A stretch of DNA of 64,000 nt from Stutzerimonas stutzeri (GTDB taxonomy: Bacteria; Pseudomonadota; Gammaproteobacteria; Pseudomonadales; Pseudomonadaceae), in NCBI GenBank assembly GCA_002339675.1, contig DDKB01000017.1, positions 460,327 to 524,326 of the forward strand. Reading direction: 5' to 3'. The notes under the pieces were generated by a model. That model saw only the letters and a list, made by a program, of their open reading frames with translations, searched no databases and was not told the DNA's origin. A program made the translations under genes and the position numbers. This document shows positions 55,659-63,997 of the stretch, one piece after another; within the stretch, counting starts at the first letter, position 1; each line of letters opens with the position of its first letter.

Positions 55659-55692
55659 AAATCGGGCTTCCATCTGGAAGCCCGATTTTTTT
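55659..55692 (+). terminator. Intrinsic terminator after the symporter
   Basis: Eleven-base stem ATCGGGCTTCC/GGAAGCCCGAT with an ATCT loop followed by six or seven T, 45 bases after the symporter stop. Confidence 0.95.
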
Positions 55693-55705
55693 AAGGAAGC
55701 CGTAC

Positions 55706-56227
55706 ATGTTCTGGCATTTAATCGCTGCATTGGTCGCCGCTGTCGCGGGCGCCGGGATCGCACTGCTGTTGCGCTCCCTGAGCCGCAAGCGGCTGCCAAA
55801 ATGGCTCATCCCGGCCTTCGCTGGCCTGGGCATGCTCGCCTATACGATTCACTACGAGTACACCTGGTTCGACACCAAGCAGGCGCGCCTGCCGGCCGGC
55901 TCCGTGGTCGTCGCAAGCGAAGAGGGCGAGATGCTCTGGCGCCCCTGGACCATGCTGTTCCCCATGCCGCTGGGCTACACGGTGCTCGACACCGCCAACG
56001 CACAGGTCGAGGAAACCAGCCAGGGACGTGTTGCCCGCTTCGTGCTCTATCGCTTCAACAAGCAGCACCTGATGTCCACCGTGACCAGCAGCCCCTACCA
56101 GCTGATGTGCGAACGCAAAGTCATGTTCAGGCTGAACGAGGCAGGCCAGGCAAAGATCGAGTCGATGATCGAGCTTGAGGCCGACGCCCCCCTGTATCGG
56201 ACGCTCTGTGTGGGCGGCCGCGCCTGA
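55706..56227 (+). CDS. Small membrane protein of unknown function
   Basis: 173 residues. Two hydrophobic segments (about 5-23 and 34-50) precede a soluble domain likely on the periplasmic side, containing cysteines in YQLMCERK and RTLCVG. AAGGAAG lies eight bases before the ATG, overlapping the T-run of the terminator upstream. It sits beside the symporter in this and, as recalled, other Pseudomonas genomes. I do not recognise a domain and cannot assign a function. Confidence 0.75.
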   Translation: MFWHLIAALVAAVAGAGIALLLRSLSRKRLPKWLIPAFAGLGMLAYTIHYEYTWFDTKQARLPAGSVVVASEEGEMLWRPWTMLFPMPLGYTVLDTANAQVEETSQGRVARFVLYRFNKQHLMSTVTSSPYQLMCERKVMFRLNEAGQAKIESMIELEADAPLYRTLCVGGRA

Positions 56228-56318
56228 GCCGCAGCATCAGCGCGCTCGGCGCGCTGAGGCCGGGCCCTGCGGGACGATATCGGCACGACGTTGCCATCCG
56301 TTTCGTCGTGCGCTGCGC

Positions 56319-56504
56319 TCAGGCCCGGGCGCGCGCTGTGCGGCGGCGGGGCAGCGCCCAGAGGCTCACGCCGGCGGGAATGGCCAGCCCGACCCACGCC
56401 AGCAGATCCCACCAGCCATCGCCGAGTAGCGCGGCGAACAGCCCGACAAAGCCCAGCAGCGCCAGCAGCGTCGGCAGGCGAAAGGTCGACTGACGCCAGC
56501 TCAT
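56319..56504 (-). CDS. Small membrane protein paired with PepSY protein
   Basis: 61 residues from the ATG at 56504, which overlaps the stop of the PepSY gene by four bases. Two predicted helices (about 9-26 and 33-49) and a basic C terminus (PRRRTARARA). Small DUF-type partners like this are common downstream of PepSY/PiuB genes. Function unknown; co-expression with the PepSY protein is strongly implied by the overlap. Confidence 0.75.
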   Translation of the reverse strand: MSWRQSTFRLPTLLALLGFVGLFAALLGDGWWDLLAWVGLAIPAGVSLWALPRRRTARARA

Positions 56505-57628
56505 GCCGTCACCTCGCGTGCGGCGACTGTCTGGACGCCGCGCCGACGTACCCACCAGAGGTACAGGCCGCTGCCCAGCACGATCATTGTCAGGACATCG
56601 AGCACCGCCCACAGGATCTGCATCGGCCGGCCGCCGTAGTCGCCGAAGTGCAGCGGTTGCGACAGGCCGAGCGCATCCATGTACCAGGGGCGCTCGCCCA
56701 CTGCGGTGACGTCCAGCGTCTGGGCGTCGATCAGCACCGGCGTGTAGAGGTGCGAGGTCAGGTGCGTGCTGCCGTTGAGGAATACCGTGTAATGGTGGGC
56801 GCTGGAAAAGCGTGTGCCGGGAAAGGCGATGAAATCAGCCTGCATGCCAGGCGCCGCCTGATCGGCGATGCGCAGCAGGTCGCTTACCGGTGCAAGCCGG
56901 GTCAGCGGCGGTGCGTCCCGGTAGGGCTCGACCATGCGACCCAGGGTTTCGCTGCGCCAGGCATCGATCAGCAGGTCGGCGCAGGCGCTGATGACACCGG
57001 TGACCCCGACCACCAGTGCCCAGCTGAGTGTGACGATGCCGATCAGGTTGTGCAGGTCGAGCCAGCGGGTTCGCCGCGACCGCTCGTGCCGCACCTGGGC
57101 GAACTCCAGCCGGCGCATGAACGGCGCGTAGAGCACCACGCCGGAGATGATCGCCACCACGAACAGCAACCCCATTAGCGCCAGGAACAGCTTGCCGGGC
57201 AGGCCGGCGAACATGTCCACGTGCAGCCGCAGCAGGACCATCATCAAGCCACCGTTGGCAGCCGGCATGTCCACGGCTTCACCCGTACGGGCGTCGAGCA
57301 TGAACGTATAGGTGGAGTTGGGGTCGGCATCGGCGGTTTCGGCCATAAAGGCCATCACCCCGTTCGGCTCGTCCTCGTCCCAAGCCAGGTATTGGACGAC
57401 CTCGCCGGGCCGCGCGCGTTGGGCTGCCTCGACCAGCTGCTGCAGATCCAGGTGCGGGGTGTCGGGCGCCAGCTGGCGCAACTCCGGAGCATCGCCCAAC
57501 AGGTGCTCAAGCTCATGGTGAAAGATCAGCGGCAGGCCGGTGATTGCGAGCATCAGGAGAAACAGCGTGCAGATCAGGCTGCTCCAGGTGTGGATGAACG
57601 ACCAGCGGCGAACAGTGGTTGATCTCAT
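56501..57628 (-). CDS. PepSY-associated TM protein (PiuB-like)
   Basis: 375 residues from the ATG at 57628. Four membrane helices (around 15-37, 140-162, 188-215 and 340-362) with periplasmic PepSY-type regions. The start RRWSFIHTWSSLICTLFLLMLAITGLPLIFHHELE is the PepSY_TM hallmark. The family is linked to iron-siderophore uptake and reduction at the inner membrane. A Fur-box-like site about 120 bases upstream fits iron-repressed expression. It shares a four-base overlap with the following small membrane protein gene. Confidence 0.87.
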   Translation of the reverse strand: MRSTTVRRWSFIHTWSSLICTLFLLMLAITGLPLIFHHELEHLLGDAPELRQLAPDTPHLDLQQLVEAAQRARPGEVVQYLAWDEDEPNGVMAFMAETADADPNSTYTFMLDARTGEAVDMPAANGGLMMVLLRLHVDMFAGLPGKLFLALMGLLFVVAIISGVVLYAPFMRRLEFAQVRHERSRRTRWLDLHNLIGIVTLSWALVVGVTGVISACADLLIDAWRSETLGRMVEPYRDAPPLTRLAPVSDLLRIADQAAPGMQADFIAFPGTRFSSAHHYTVFLNGSTHLTSHLYTPVLIDAQTLDVTAVGERPWYMDALGLSQPLHFGDYGGRPMQILWAVLDVLTMIVLGSGLYLWWVRRRGVQTVAAREVTA

Positions 57629-57749
57629 GGGCAATCCGGCAGGTGGTGGCGTCAGGTCGGCATGGCGCGGCTTGGCATCGGCGGCGCCGCGGCGTTGTTG
57701 CCGAAGGGCAGGCCAGGGCAGCCGTTGGCGCGCATGGGTTAAAAGGCAC

Positions 57750-57769
57750 TAACGAGAATTATTCGCATA
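57750..57769. promoter_or_regulatory. Fur-box-like site upstream of the PepSY operon
   Basis: TAACGAGAATTATTCGCATA resembles the Pseudomonas Fur box (AATGAGAATNATTNNCATT) at most positions. It lies in the 209-base gap before the PepSY gene, about 120 bases from its start; the exonuclease gene is on its other side, ending before it. Confidence 0.7.
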
Positions 57770-57843
57770 GGATCGCAGGTCGTTGCGATTCCCGCAACGT
57801 TCGGTTGCCGTACGTCGCGGGAGTGGAGGCGCAGGGCGCTGTG

Positions 57844-58548
57844 CTAGATCAGTTGCGCCTGCTGGCGCTGACGCCAGTTGGCCAGGCGCTGGGTGAGCGT
57901 GGCGAGGTCTTCGACGCCCTGGCGGCGCGCCTTGCTGAACAGGATCAGCGCCAGTTCTGCAGTGACCAGCGCGTCCGCGCTGGCGTGATGGCGCTGCAAC
58001 ACCTGCAGGCCGAAGTGGCTGCACCACTCGTCCAGCCCGTTCTGCCGCGGACGGTTGTTCGGGCACAGCATGGGCGCGAGCTCGGCGACGTCGATAAACG
58101 GATGCCGGAGTTTGTAGCCGAGGGTCAGTTTCAGCGCCCGGGTGAGCATGCGCCGGTCGAAGCCGGCGTGGTAGGCCAGCAGCGGGCTGTCACCGACGAA
58201 GTCCATGAAATCGAGCAAGGCCTCGGCTGGTTCTTCCCCCGCTTCCAGCTCGCTCGGCGCGATCCCGTGGATCAGTACGCTCTCGCTGACCTTTTGTGCC
58301 GGGCGCAGCAGGGTCGATTCGAACTGCTGGCCCAGGTCGATGGCGCCGCCCTCGATGACCACCGCTCCGATCGACAGGACGATGTCGCGGCGCATGTCCA
58401 GGCCGCTGGTCTCCAGGTCAAGGACCACCATGCGCTGTTCCTGCAGCAGACGGCCGTATAGTGCCGCTGGGGGGCACAGCTGGTCGCGCCGCTGCAGCTG
58501 GGGCAGGTCGAGCAGCGGGCCGCGACGTCGGAACCAGGGCATGTTCAT
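57844..58548 (-). CDS. DnaQ-like 3'-5' exonuclease domain protein
   Basis: 234 residues. A DEDDh exonuclease fold: VVLDLETSGLD (motif I, near 41), IHGIAP (motif II), HAGFDRRML (motif III region) and HHASADALVTAELAL with the closing His and Asp. It lacks polymerase or helicase domains, so it may be a proofreading-like or signalling nuclease. Its start overlaps the stop of the cNMP/CBS/nucleotidyltransferase gene. This pair is found next to acetate-type symporters in Pseudomonas as recalled (PA3232-PA3233). Confidence 0.87.
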   Translation of the reverse strand: MNMPWFRRRGPLLDLPQLQRRDQLCPPAALYGRLLQEQRMVVLDLETSGLDMRRDIVLSIGAVVIEGGAIDLGQQFESTLLRPAQKVSESVLIHGIAPSELEAGEEPAEALLDFMDFVGDSPLLAYHAGFDRRMLTRALKLTLGYKLRHPFIDVAELAPMLCPNNRPRQNGLDEWCSHFGLQVLQRHHASADALVTAELALILFSKARRQGVEDLATLTQRLANWRQRQQAQLI

Positions 58549-60479
58549 AGCTGGTAGCGGACCGCCAGGCTGCTCTGCAAGCGCTGGGCCTGGCGGAAGG
58601 ATTCGCGCAGGATGCGCCGGTCCAGGTGGTTGAGGCTGTCGGGGTCGAGCCGGTTGGAGTAGGGCCGCCCCTCGCGCGCCTGCTGCTGGTGCTGCTGCAT
58701 CCGCGTCTGCTGAATGAAGTGGTAGGCCTCCTCGTAGGCCGCACCATCCTTCTCATCAATCGCCTCGTGCTCGACCAGCTGGCGCAACCGGTCGAGGGTG
58801 TTGCAGGCGGCAATGCCGTGGCTCAGCGCCAGCAGCCGCGCGCCGTCGACGAAGGGCGTCAGGCCTTGCACCTTGAGGTCCAGAGTGGCCTTGCCGTCAC
58901 CCTTGCGTGCCACCACGAAGTCGCGGAAGCGCCCCACCGGGGGGCGATGGCGCAGGGCGTTTTCGGCCATCATGCGCTGGAACAGGCGGTTCTCACCGAT
59001 CTCGTCGAGCAGGCGGCGGCGCAGCTGCTCGCAACCCTCGCTCGGTCCCCAGATGGTGCGCAAATCGAAGAAGATGGTGCTGCTCAGCAGGTTTTCCGGC
59101 GTCGATTCGCGAACGAACGAACTGAACCGGCGCTGCCATTCCTGGCGCGACAGGCACAGCTCGGGGTTACCGGCCATGATGTTGCCCTTGCACAGGGTGA
59201 AGCCGCAGCGGTCCAGGTCCCGGTTGATGCGCTCGGCCAGCGGCAGCAGGCGTCCACGGATGTGCGCGGCTTCGGCCGCATCGGCCGCCTCGAAGAGAAT
59301 GCCGTTGTCCTGGTCGGTGTGCAGGGTCTGCTCGCGGCGGCCTTCGCTGCCAAAGCACAGCCAGGTAAAGCTGACGCCTGGATCGCCGACGTCCGCGAGT
59401 GCCAGCTCGATCACCCGGCAGACGCTGTGGTCGTTGAGCAGGGTGATGATGTGGGTGATCTGCGTCGAGGACGCGCCATGGGCGAGCATGTTGTCGACCA
59501 GCTGCAGGATACGGCTGCGGATGATCACCAGGGTGTCCACGCTGTCGGCATGGGAAATCGCCTGAGCCAGGTGCACCAGGTCCACCCGCTGCAGGGAGAA
59601 CAGGTCACGCTCGGAAATCACGCCGCGCAGCAGGCCGCCCTCGACCACGCAGACGTGGGCGATGTGCCGCTCGGTCATGGCGATGGCCGCGTCGAAGGCC
59701 GTGGCGTCCGGCGGCAGGTGGAAGGGGTCCTGCGTCATGAAGTCGGCGATCGGTGCCGACAGGTCGGTGGTGCCGGTGCCGATCACCCGCCGTAGGTCGC
59801 GCAGGGTGAAGATGCCGCGCGGGTGCAGTTCAAGGTCGGTGATCACGATGCTGCCGATGTTGTTTTCGTGCATCAGTGCCACCGCGTCGGCCAGGGGCAG
59901 GCTCGGCAGGCAGGAGACGGGATGGTGTATCGCCAGGTCGCCGATACGGGTCTCCAGCGAATACTGTTCGCCCAGGCTCTCCACCGCGCGCATCTGCGCC
60001 TGCTGGTTGACCAGGTCGAGCAGGCTGCTGACGCCGCGCATGGCGAAGTCGCGAAAGGCCGCCGACTTGGACACCAGCTTGACGAAAGCGGGCTTGTTCA
60101 ACAGAAAGCAGAAGGTGTCCTCGGCGGCGAAATGCCCAGTGCGCGTGGCCCGCTCGCCCATCAGGGCCGCCATCGGGAAGCATTCCCCGACGATCACCTC
60201 GAAGGTGGTGTCGGTGCCGCGCTTGCTGGTGTGCGGGCGCTGGCCATGAACGCGGCCCTGCTTGACGATATAGAAGTGCTCGACCACGCCGTCGTCGGGC
60301 GAAATGATGCAGTCGCCTTCGCTGTAGAAGCGCAGCTGGCAGTTCTCCACGAGGTAGGCCAGATGCCCCAGTTCCATTTGGTTGAACGGCGGGTACTTGC
60401 GCAGGAATTCCATGGTGCCATGGATGTTCTGCAGCACAGCGGTCTTGCCTGCCTCGGCGAACGCATCGGCTTTGCTCAT
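58545..60479 (-). CDS. cNMP-binding, CBS and DUF294 nucleotidyltransferase-like protein
   Basis: 644 residues from the ATG at 60479. Order: cyclic-nucleotide-binding domain (about 20-140; HFYIVKQGRVHG), paired CBS domains (about 165-285), a DUF294 nucleotidyltransferase-like domain (FTWLCFGSEGRREQTLHTDQDNGILF, containing GSEGR and D-x-D metal motifs) and its substrate-binding C-terminal domain (about 480-644). The layout senses ligands and probably regulates a partner; its reaction is not established. It overlaps the exonuclease gene by four bases and neighbours the symporter locus, consistent with a link to carboxylate uptake. Confidence 0.88.
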   Translation of the reverse strand: MSKADAFAEAGKTAVLQNIHGTMEFLRKYPPFNQMELGHLAYLVENCQLRFYSEGDCIISPDDGVVEHFYIVKQGRVHGQRPHTSKRGTDTTFEVIVGECFPMAALMGERATRTGHFAAEDTFCFLLNKPAFVKLVSKSAAFRDFAMRGVSSLLDLVNQQAQMRAVESLGEQYSLETRIGDLAIHHPVSCLPSLPLADAVALMHENNIGSIVITDLELHPRGIFTLRDLRRVIGTGTTDLSAPIADFMTQDPFHLPPDATAFDAAIAMTERHIAHVCVVEGGLLRGVISERDLFSLQRVDLVHLAQAISHADSVDTLVIIRSRILQLVDNMLAHGASSTQITHIITLLNDHSVCRVIELALADVGDPGVSFTWLCFGSEGRREQTLHTDQDNGILFEAADAAEAAHIRGRLLPLAERINRDLDRCGFTLCKGNIMAGNPELCLSRQEWQRRFSSFVRESTPENLLSSTIFFDLRTIWGPSEGCEQLRRRLLDEIGENRLFQRMMAENALRHRPPVGRFRDFVVARKGDGKATLDLKVQGLTPFVDGARLLALSHGIAACNTLDRLRQLVEHEAIDEKDGAAYEEAYHFIQQTRMQQHQQQAREGRPYSNRLDPDSLNHLDRRILRESFRQAQRLQSSLAVRYQL

Positions 60480-60614
60480 GGGTCGCTTCCATTTTTTAGC
60501 GCCCAATGGTGGGCGGTGGCGCCGCGAGGGCACATTGGACGTAAGTCTAGTCGCGTGCCGGGCGCCACGGGCTGACCGGGATCAGCCGGCTCAAGGTGGC
60601 TGCGGTGTGCAGAC

Positions 60615-60649
60615 GAAAAAAGAAACCCCGCCGGACCGGGCGGGGTTTC
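60615..60649 (-). terminator. Intrinsic terminator for the chemoreceptor-barrel-PstS operon
   Basis: An 11-base stem GAAACCCCGCC/GGCGGGGTTTC with a six-base loop. Read leftward it is followed by six T, so it terminates the operon ending at 60690. The remaining 60480-60614 sequence shows no gene. Confidence 0.92.
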
Positions 60650-60689
60650 TCGTCACGCCTGGCCGTCCTGAACCGCGGCCGCGTCTGGC

Positions 60690-61094
60690 TTACGGCAGGG
60701 TGAACAGCACCTTGACCGAGTCGGTGACCGATGCGCTGTCGACATAGCCGATGGCCTCGGCCTCGGCCGCGACCTTGGCCACCACCGCGGCGTCATCCGC
60801 CACGCTGGTCATTGGCTGGCCCTTGCCGGTGAACACCAGACCCGACCAGTAGGACTTGAGCTGCGACTCGTTCTTGCTGGTGACCACGGCGTAGAAGTGC
60901 TCCTTGGTCGCGGTCCAGTCCTTGAGGTCGACACCCTTCATGGACTTGTCCTTGCCCAGGAAGATATTGGCGACCTCCGACTGCGACGGCGCCTTGGCCG
61001 CACCGGGGTTGACGATAACGGCGACCTCGGCCTGCGCCAGGGAAGCCAGGCCGAACAGCGCGGCGGCGCCGAGGATGCGAGTGGATGCTTTCAT
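60690..61094 (-). CDS. Short PstS-like periplasmic binding protein
   Basis: 134 residues: signal peptide (about 1-22, ending AQA) and one domain that resembles a part of phosphate-binding PstS proteins (EVAVIVNPGAAKAPSQSEVANIFLGKDKSMKGVDLKDW, then VFTGKGQPMTSVADDAAVVAKVAAEAEAIGYVDSASV). Full PstS is about 320 residues, so this is a half-size relative, of a kind also seen alone in other genomes. It is the third gene after a chemoreceptor and a barrel gene, with an 11-base gap. Ligand unknown. Confidence 0.82.
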   Translation of the reverse strand: MKASTRILGAAALFGLASLAQAEVAVIVNPGAAKAPSQSEVANIFLGKDKSMKGVDLKDWTATKEHFYAVVTSKNESQLKSYWSGLVFTGKGQPMTSVADDAAVVAKVAAEAEAIGYVDSASVTDSVKVLFTLP

Positions 61095-61105
61095 CGGGAC
61101 GCTCC

Positions 61106-62254
61106 TCAGAAGACGAAATCGACGCCGACGGACACGATGTCGCCGTCGTAGTTGCGGGCCGGGGCAACGCCGATGGCGTTCTCGAACACTTCCTGAGCGT
61201 TACGGGTAAACACGCCGTCATAGCCATTCTGGGTATCGACGCGCTTGTACTCGCCCTTGACCACGACGGTCGGGGCGGCCTGGTAGTTCAGGCCCAGCGT
61301 CCAGGAGCCCTGGCGACCGCCGTTGTCATCCAACTGCGCGTAGGTGACGTGCGGCAGGAAGTCGCCGAAGCGGCGGCCGCCCATCAGGTAGAACGAGTCG
61401 ATGGACTCCAGACCGTCGTTCTCGATCATGCGCGAGGTCCACTCGTTGCTGCTGACCCAGGTGCCGTTGTCGTACTGGTAGCCGATCGAGGTGAACTTGC
61501 CTTTTTCCTTGTCGAGGTTCAGCAGCGACAGCGTCCGGTTAGTACCTAGGCCGATCACCGAGGCATCCACCGTGCCGCTGATATCGGTCTTGATGTCCGC
61601 CTCGACATAGCCGATGCGTAGGGTGCCGAAGTCATTGGTGGCCAGGCTGACGCTGGCGCCGAAGAGGTTGCCGTAGTCGATGTCGAACTGCTCGTCGTAG
61701 GCGTAGTAGTCCCGGTCCTTCGCCTGGCCGCCGGCCAGCTGGAAGGTCACCGAACCGTAGGACAGCGGCAGCGTGTAGACCGCGTCGACGCCTTCGTAAT
61801 TGGTCACCTGGACCTGGCTGTAGACCTCGTCGGGCAGGCGCAGCCAGGGGTAGCTGTAGCCGACGTCGAGGCTTTCGGAATACATGTAGACCGGGCTGCG
61901 CAGGCGGCCGGCACGCAGCATCAGCTGGTCGTTGGTTTGCCAGGACAGGTAGGCCCACTCCAGGTTGGCCTTCCACTCATCCTGCTGGGCCTTGGCGGTG
62001 GCCTGGACGGTCACGCCGACGGTGTCGGTCACGCCGTAGCTCAGCTGTGCGCCGAATTTGGACAGCTGGTCGCCACGCCAGGAATCGTTGGTCTGGCCCT
62101 GGACGCCATAGCTGCGGCCTTTGTCTTCGCCGCCCAGGTGGGTGACGCCGACGGTGCCGAAACCGGCGAAACGGTGCTCACCCTGCTCCAGGGCGAAGGC
62201 ATGGGTAGTAGCCAGGCAGAGCGCTGCCAGGCCGATAACACGTACTGCGGTCAT
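61106..62254 (-). CDS. Outer-membrane beta-barrel porin-like protein
   Basis: 382 residues from the ATG at 62254 (TAGGAGC ten bases upstream). Signal peptide about 1-22 (ending AFA). The mature part is rich in Gly, Tyr, Asp and alternating hydrophobic residues, with aromatic residues and a C-terminal strand ending VGVDFVF, the BAM-type beta-signal with terminal Phe. The N-terminal HRFAGFGTVGVTHLGGEDKGRSYGVQGQTNDSWRGDQLSKFGAQLSYGV part resembles DcaP-type or phosphate-like porins only loosely. It is co-transcribed with the chemoreceptor and the PstS-like gene. Confidence 0.82.
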   Translation of the reverse strand: MTAVRVIGLAALCLATTHAFALEQGEHRFAGFGTVGVTHLGGEDKGRSYGVQGQTNDSWRGDQLSKFGAQLSYGVTDTVGVTVQATAKAQQDEWKANLEWAYLSWQTNDQLMLRAGRLRSPVYMYSESLDVGYSYPWLRLPDEVYSQVQVTNYEGVDAVYTLPLSYGSVTFQLAGGQAKDRDYYAYDEQFDIDYGNLFGASVSLATNDFGTLRIGYVEADIKTDISGTVDASVIGLGTNRTLSLLNLDKEKGKFTSIGYQYDNGTWVSSNEWTSRMIENDGLESIDSFYLMGGRRFGDFLPHVTYAQLDDNGGRQGSWTLGLNYQAAPTVVVKGEYKRVDTQNGYDGVFTRNAQEVFENAIGVAPARNYDGDIVSVGVDFVF

Positions 62255-62273
62255 CAGGATGCTCCTAAAGCGG

Positions 62274-63896
62274 TTAAACGCGGAATTGGGCCGTGGCTGC
62301 ACGCAGGTGATCGCCCGTGCTGACCAGTTGCTCGCCCAGGCGGGCGGTGGCTTCGGCGCCGTTTGCGGTTGCTTGCGCGTCCTGCTGCAACACTTGGGTT
62401 TCTTGTCTGATGGAACTCGACAGACCGATCTGCTCCTGGGTGAACTGGGCGATGCAGGCATTCAGTTCATCGATCTGGTTCACGGTGTGGGCAATGGTCT
62501 CCAGCAGTTGGGTTGCTTCGACCGAACGCTCGATGCTCGCACGGGACTTCTCGCCGTTGCGGGTCATGACGTCGAGTACGGTGTTGGCGCTGGTCTGCAG
62601 GCGCTGGATGATCTGCTGGATCTCGGCGGTCGACGCGGCGGTCTTCTGCGCCAGGTTGCGCACCTCGTCGGCGACCACGGCGAAACCGCGGCCCTGCTCG
62701 CCGGCGCGGGCGGCCTCGATGGCGGCGTTGAGCGCCAGCAGGTTGGTCTGTTCGGCAATGCTGCGGATCACCGTCAGTACCGAGCCGACTTCCTGGGTTT
62801 CCTCCTCCAGCTGTTCCATGGCCTTGACCGCGCCCATCACGCTGTCGCCCAGATCGCTGATGCCGGTCGACAGGCTGCCGACGTGCTCACGCGCGGTCGC
62901 GGCCTGGCGCGCGGCCGAGTTGGCTTCATCGGAGGCCTGCTGCGAGCGCTGCGCGACCTCCTGGATGCTGCCGGTCATGGTGAGGATGTCGCGGGAGATC
63001 GACTCGGTGTGGTGTTGCTGGGACTTGGCGTTCTCTTCCGAGCCCTGGGTCAGGTCGTAGAGTTCCTTCGACACTGCGCCCAGCGGGCTGGCCGCCTCGA
63101 TGATCTGGCGAATGGTGCGCTGCAGCTTGTCGAGAAACCCGTTGAACAGCTCGATCATGGCGCCGATCTCGTCGTTCGATTCGACGTTCACGCGCCGCGT
63201 CAGGTCGCCGTCGCCGCGGGCGATGGCTTGCAGCGAGGCGATGACGCCACGCACGTTGGCCATCACGCTGCGAATCACCAGCCAGGCGCCGAGGCCGACC
63301 ACGACGACCAGTACCAGGCTGAGGACAATGCCCAGGCGGGTGGTCTGCTCGTTCGCTTCCCGGGTTTCGGCCAAGGTGCCCTGGAAGTCGGCATAGGCGC
63401 CGGCGCGGAAGTCGGTGGCCTGCTGCTGCGCCCGCGCCAGGTCACTGGCCATGCGGTCCAGGCTCGGTCGCAAGTCGTCGAAGGAGGCGCTGCCGTCGAT
63501 CAGCTTCGCCGAAGCACCAAGGGCGTTCTCGGCGTAGGTCTGCACCGCGCCGCGCCAGCCATCGAGGGCCTGCTGACGTTGGGGCTGACCGCTGAGCAGC
63601 GTGGCCAGCGCCTGTTGCTGACTGTCGATGTCGGTGAGCACCTGGCGGGCTTCGTCGAGCAGACCTGCCTCGCCGGCGGCCACGGCGTTGTTCAGCAGGC
63701 CGGGCAGTCGCGAGAACTGGAAAATCACCGCGTCGGCCTTTTCCAGCGTCGGATAGCGCTGGGTTTCCAGCGCGGCCAGCCGCGAGTCGGTGGCCGACAG
63801 CTGCAGCGAGGTGTAGCCGACATAGAGGATCAGGCCGAGGAGCGCGACGGCAGGTACCAGGGACAGCTTGGCGGTCAGGGACAGGTTCTTGAACAT
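62274..63896 (-). CDS. Methyl-accepting chemotaxis protein
   Basis: 540-residue transmembrane chemoreceptor. TM1 (about 10-30), a periplasmic helical sensor (30-190; 4HB-type by prediction only), TM2 (about 192-212: LGIVLSLVLVVVVGLGAWLVIR), HAMP (about 213-266), and a cytoplasmic signalling domain with the conserved hairpin tip EQTNLLALNAAIEAARAGEQGRGFAVVADEVRNLA. GGAG lies seven bases before the ATG. It heads an operon with a porin-like and a PstS-like gene, so the chemoeffector may be a compound taken up or bound by those partners. Confidence 0.94.
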   Translation of the reverse strand: MFKNLSLTAKLSLVPAVALLGLILYVGYTSLQLSATDSRLAALETQRYPTLEKADAVIFQFSRLPGLLNNAVAAGEAGLLDEARQVLTDIDSQQQALATLLSGQPQRQQALDGWRGAVQTYAENALGASAKLIDGSASFDDLRPSLDRMASDLARAQQQATDFRAGAYADFQGTLAETREANEQTTRLGIVLSLVLVVVVGLGAWLVIRSVMANVRGVIASLQAIARGDGDLTRRVNVESNDEIGAMIELFNGFLDKLQRTIRQIIEAASPLGAVSKELYDLTQGSEENAKSQQHHTESISRDILTMTGSIQEVAQRSQQASDEANSAARQAATAREHVGSLSTGISDLGDSVMGAVKAMEQLEEETQEVGSVLTVIRSIAEQTNLLALNAAIEAARAGEQGRGFAVVADEVRNLAQKTAASTAEIQQIIQRLQTSANTVLDVMTRNGEKSRASIERSVEATQLLETIAHTVNQIDELNACIAQFTQEQIGLSSSIRQETQVLQQDAQATANGAEATARLGEQLVSTGDHLRAATAQFRV

Positions 63897-63971
63897 GCAT
63901 CGACTCCACGGCGGGTGGCGGATACTACGAGACGGCCGCCTGATAGCGAATTGCCATCTGTCGGATAAATT

Positions 63972-63997
63972 GTGACCGAAATGTCGGTTCGGGTCAC
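63972..63997. promoter_or_regulatory. Inverted repeat upstream of the chemoreceptor operon
   Basis: GTGACCGAA and TTCGGGTCAC (one extra G in the right arm) face each other across a seven-base spacer, 75-100 bases before the chemoreceptor start. It could be an operator for the operon; no -10/-35 pair was clear, and the window ends here. Confidence 0.45.

Noticed and set aside
53658..55799. Antisense open frame of about 710 codons opposite the symporter
   Set aside because: His/Asp/Arg-rich shadow frame with no ribosome site or family pattern.
63961..63970. TCGGATAAAT as a FliA (flagellar sigma) element for the chemoreceptor
   Set aside because: It faces the wrong direction relative to the leftward chemoreceptor operon and lacks the matching upstream half.
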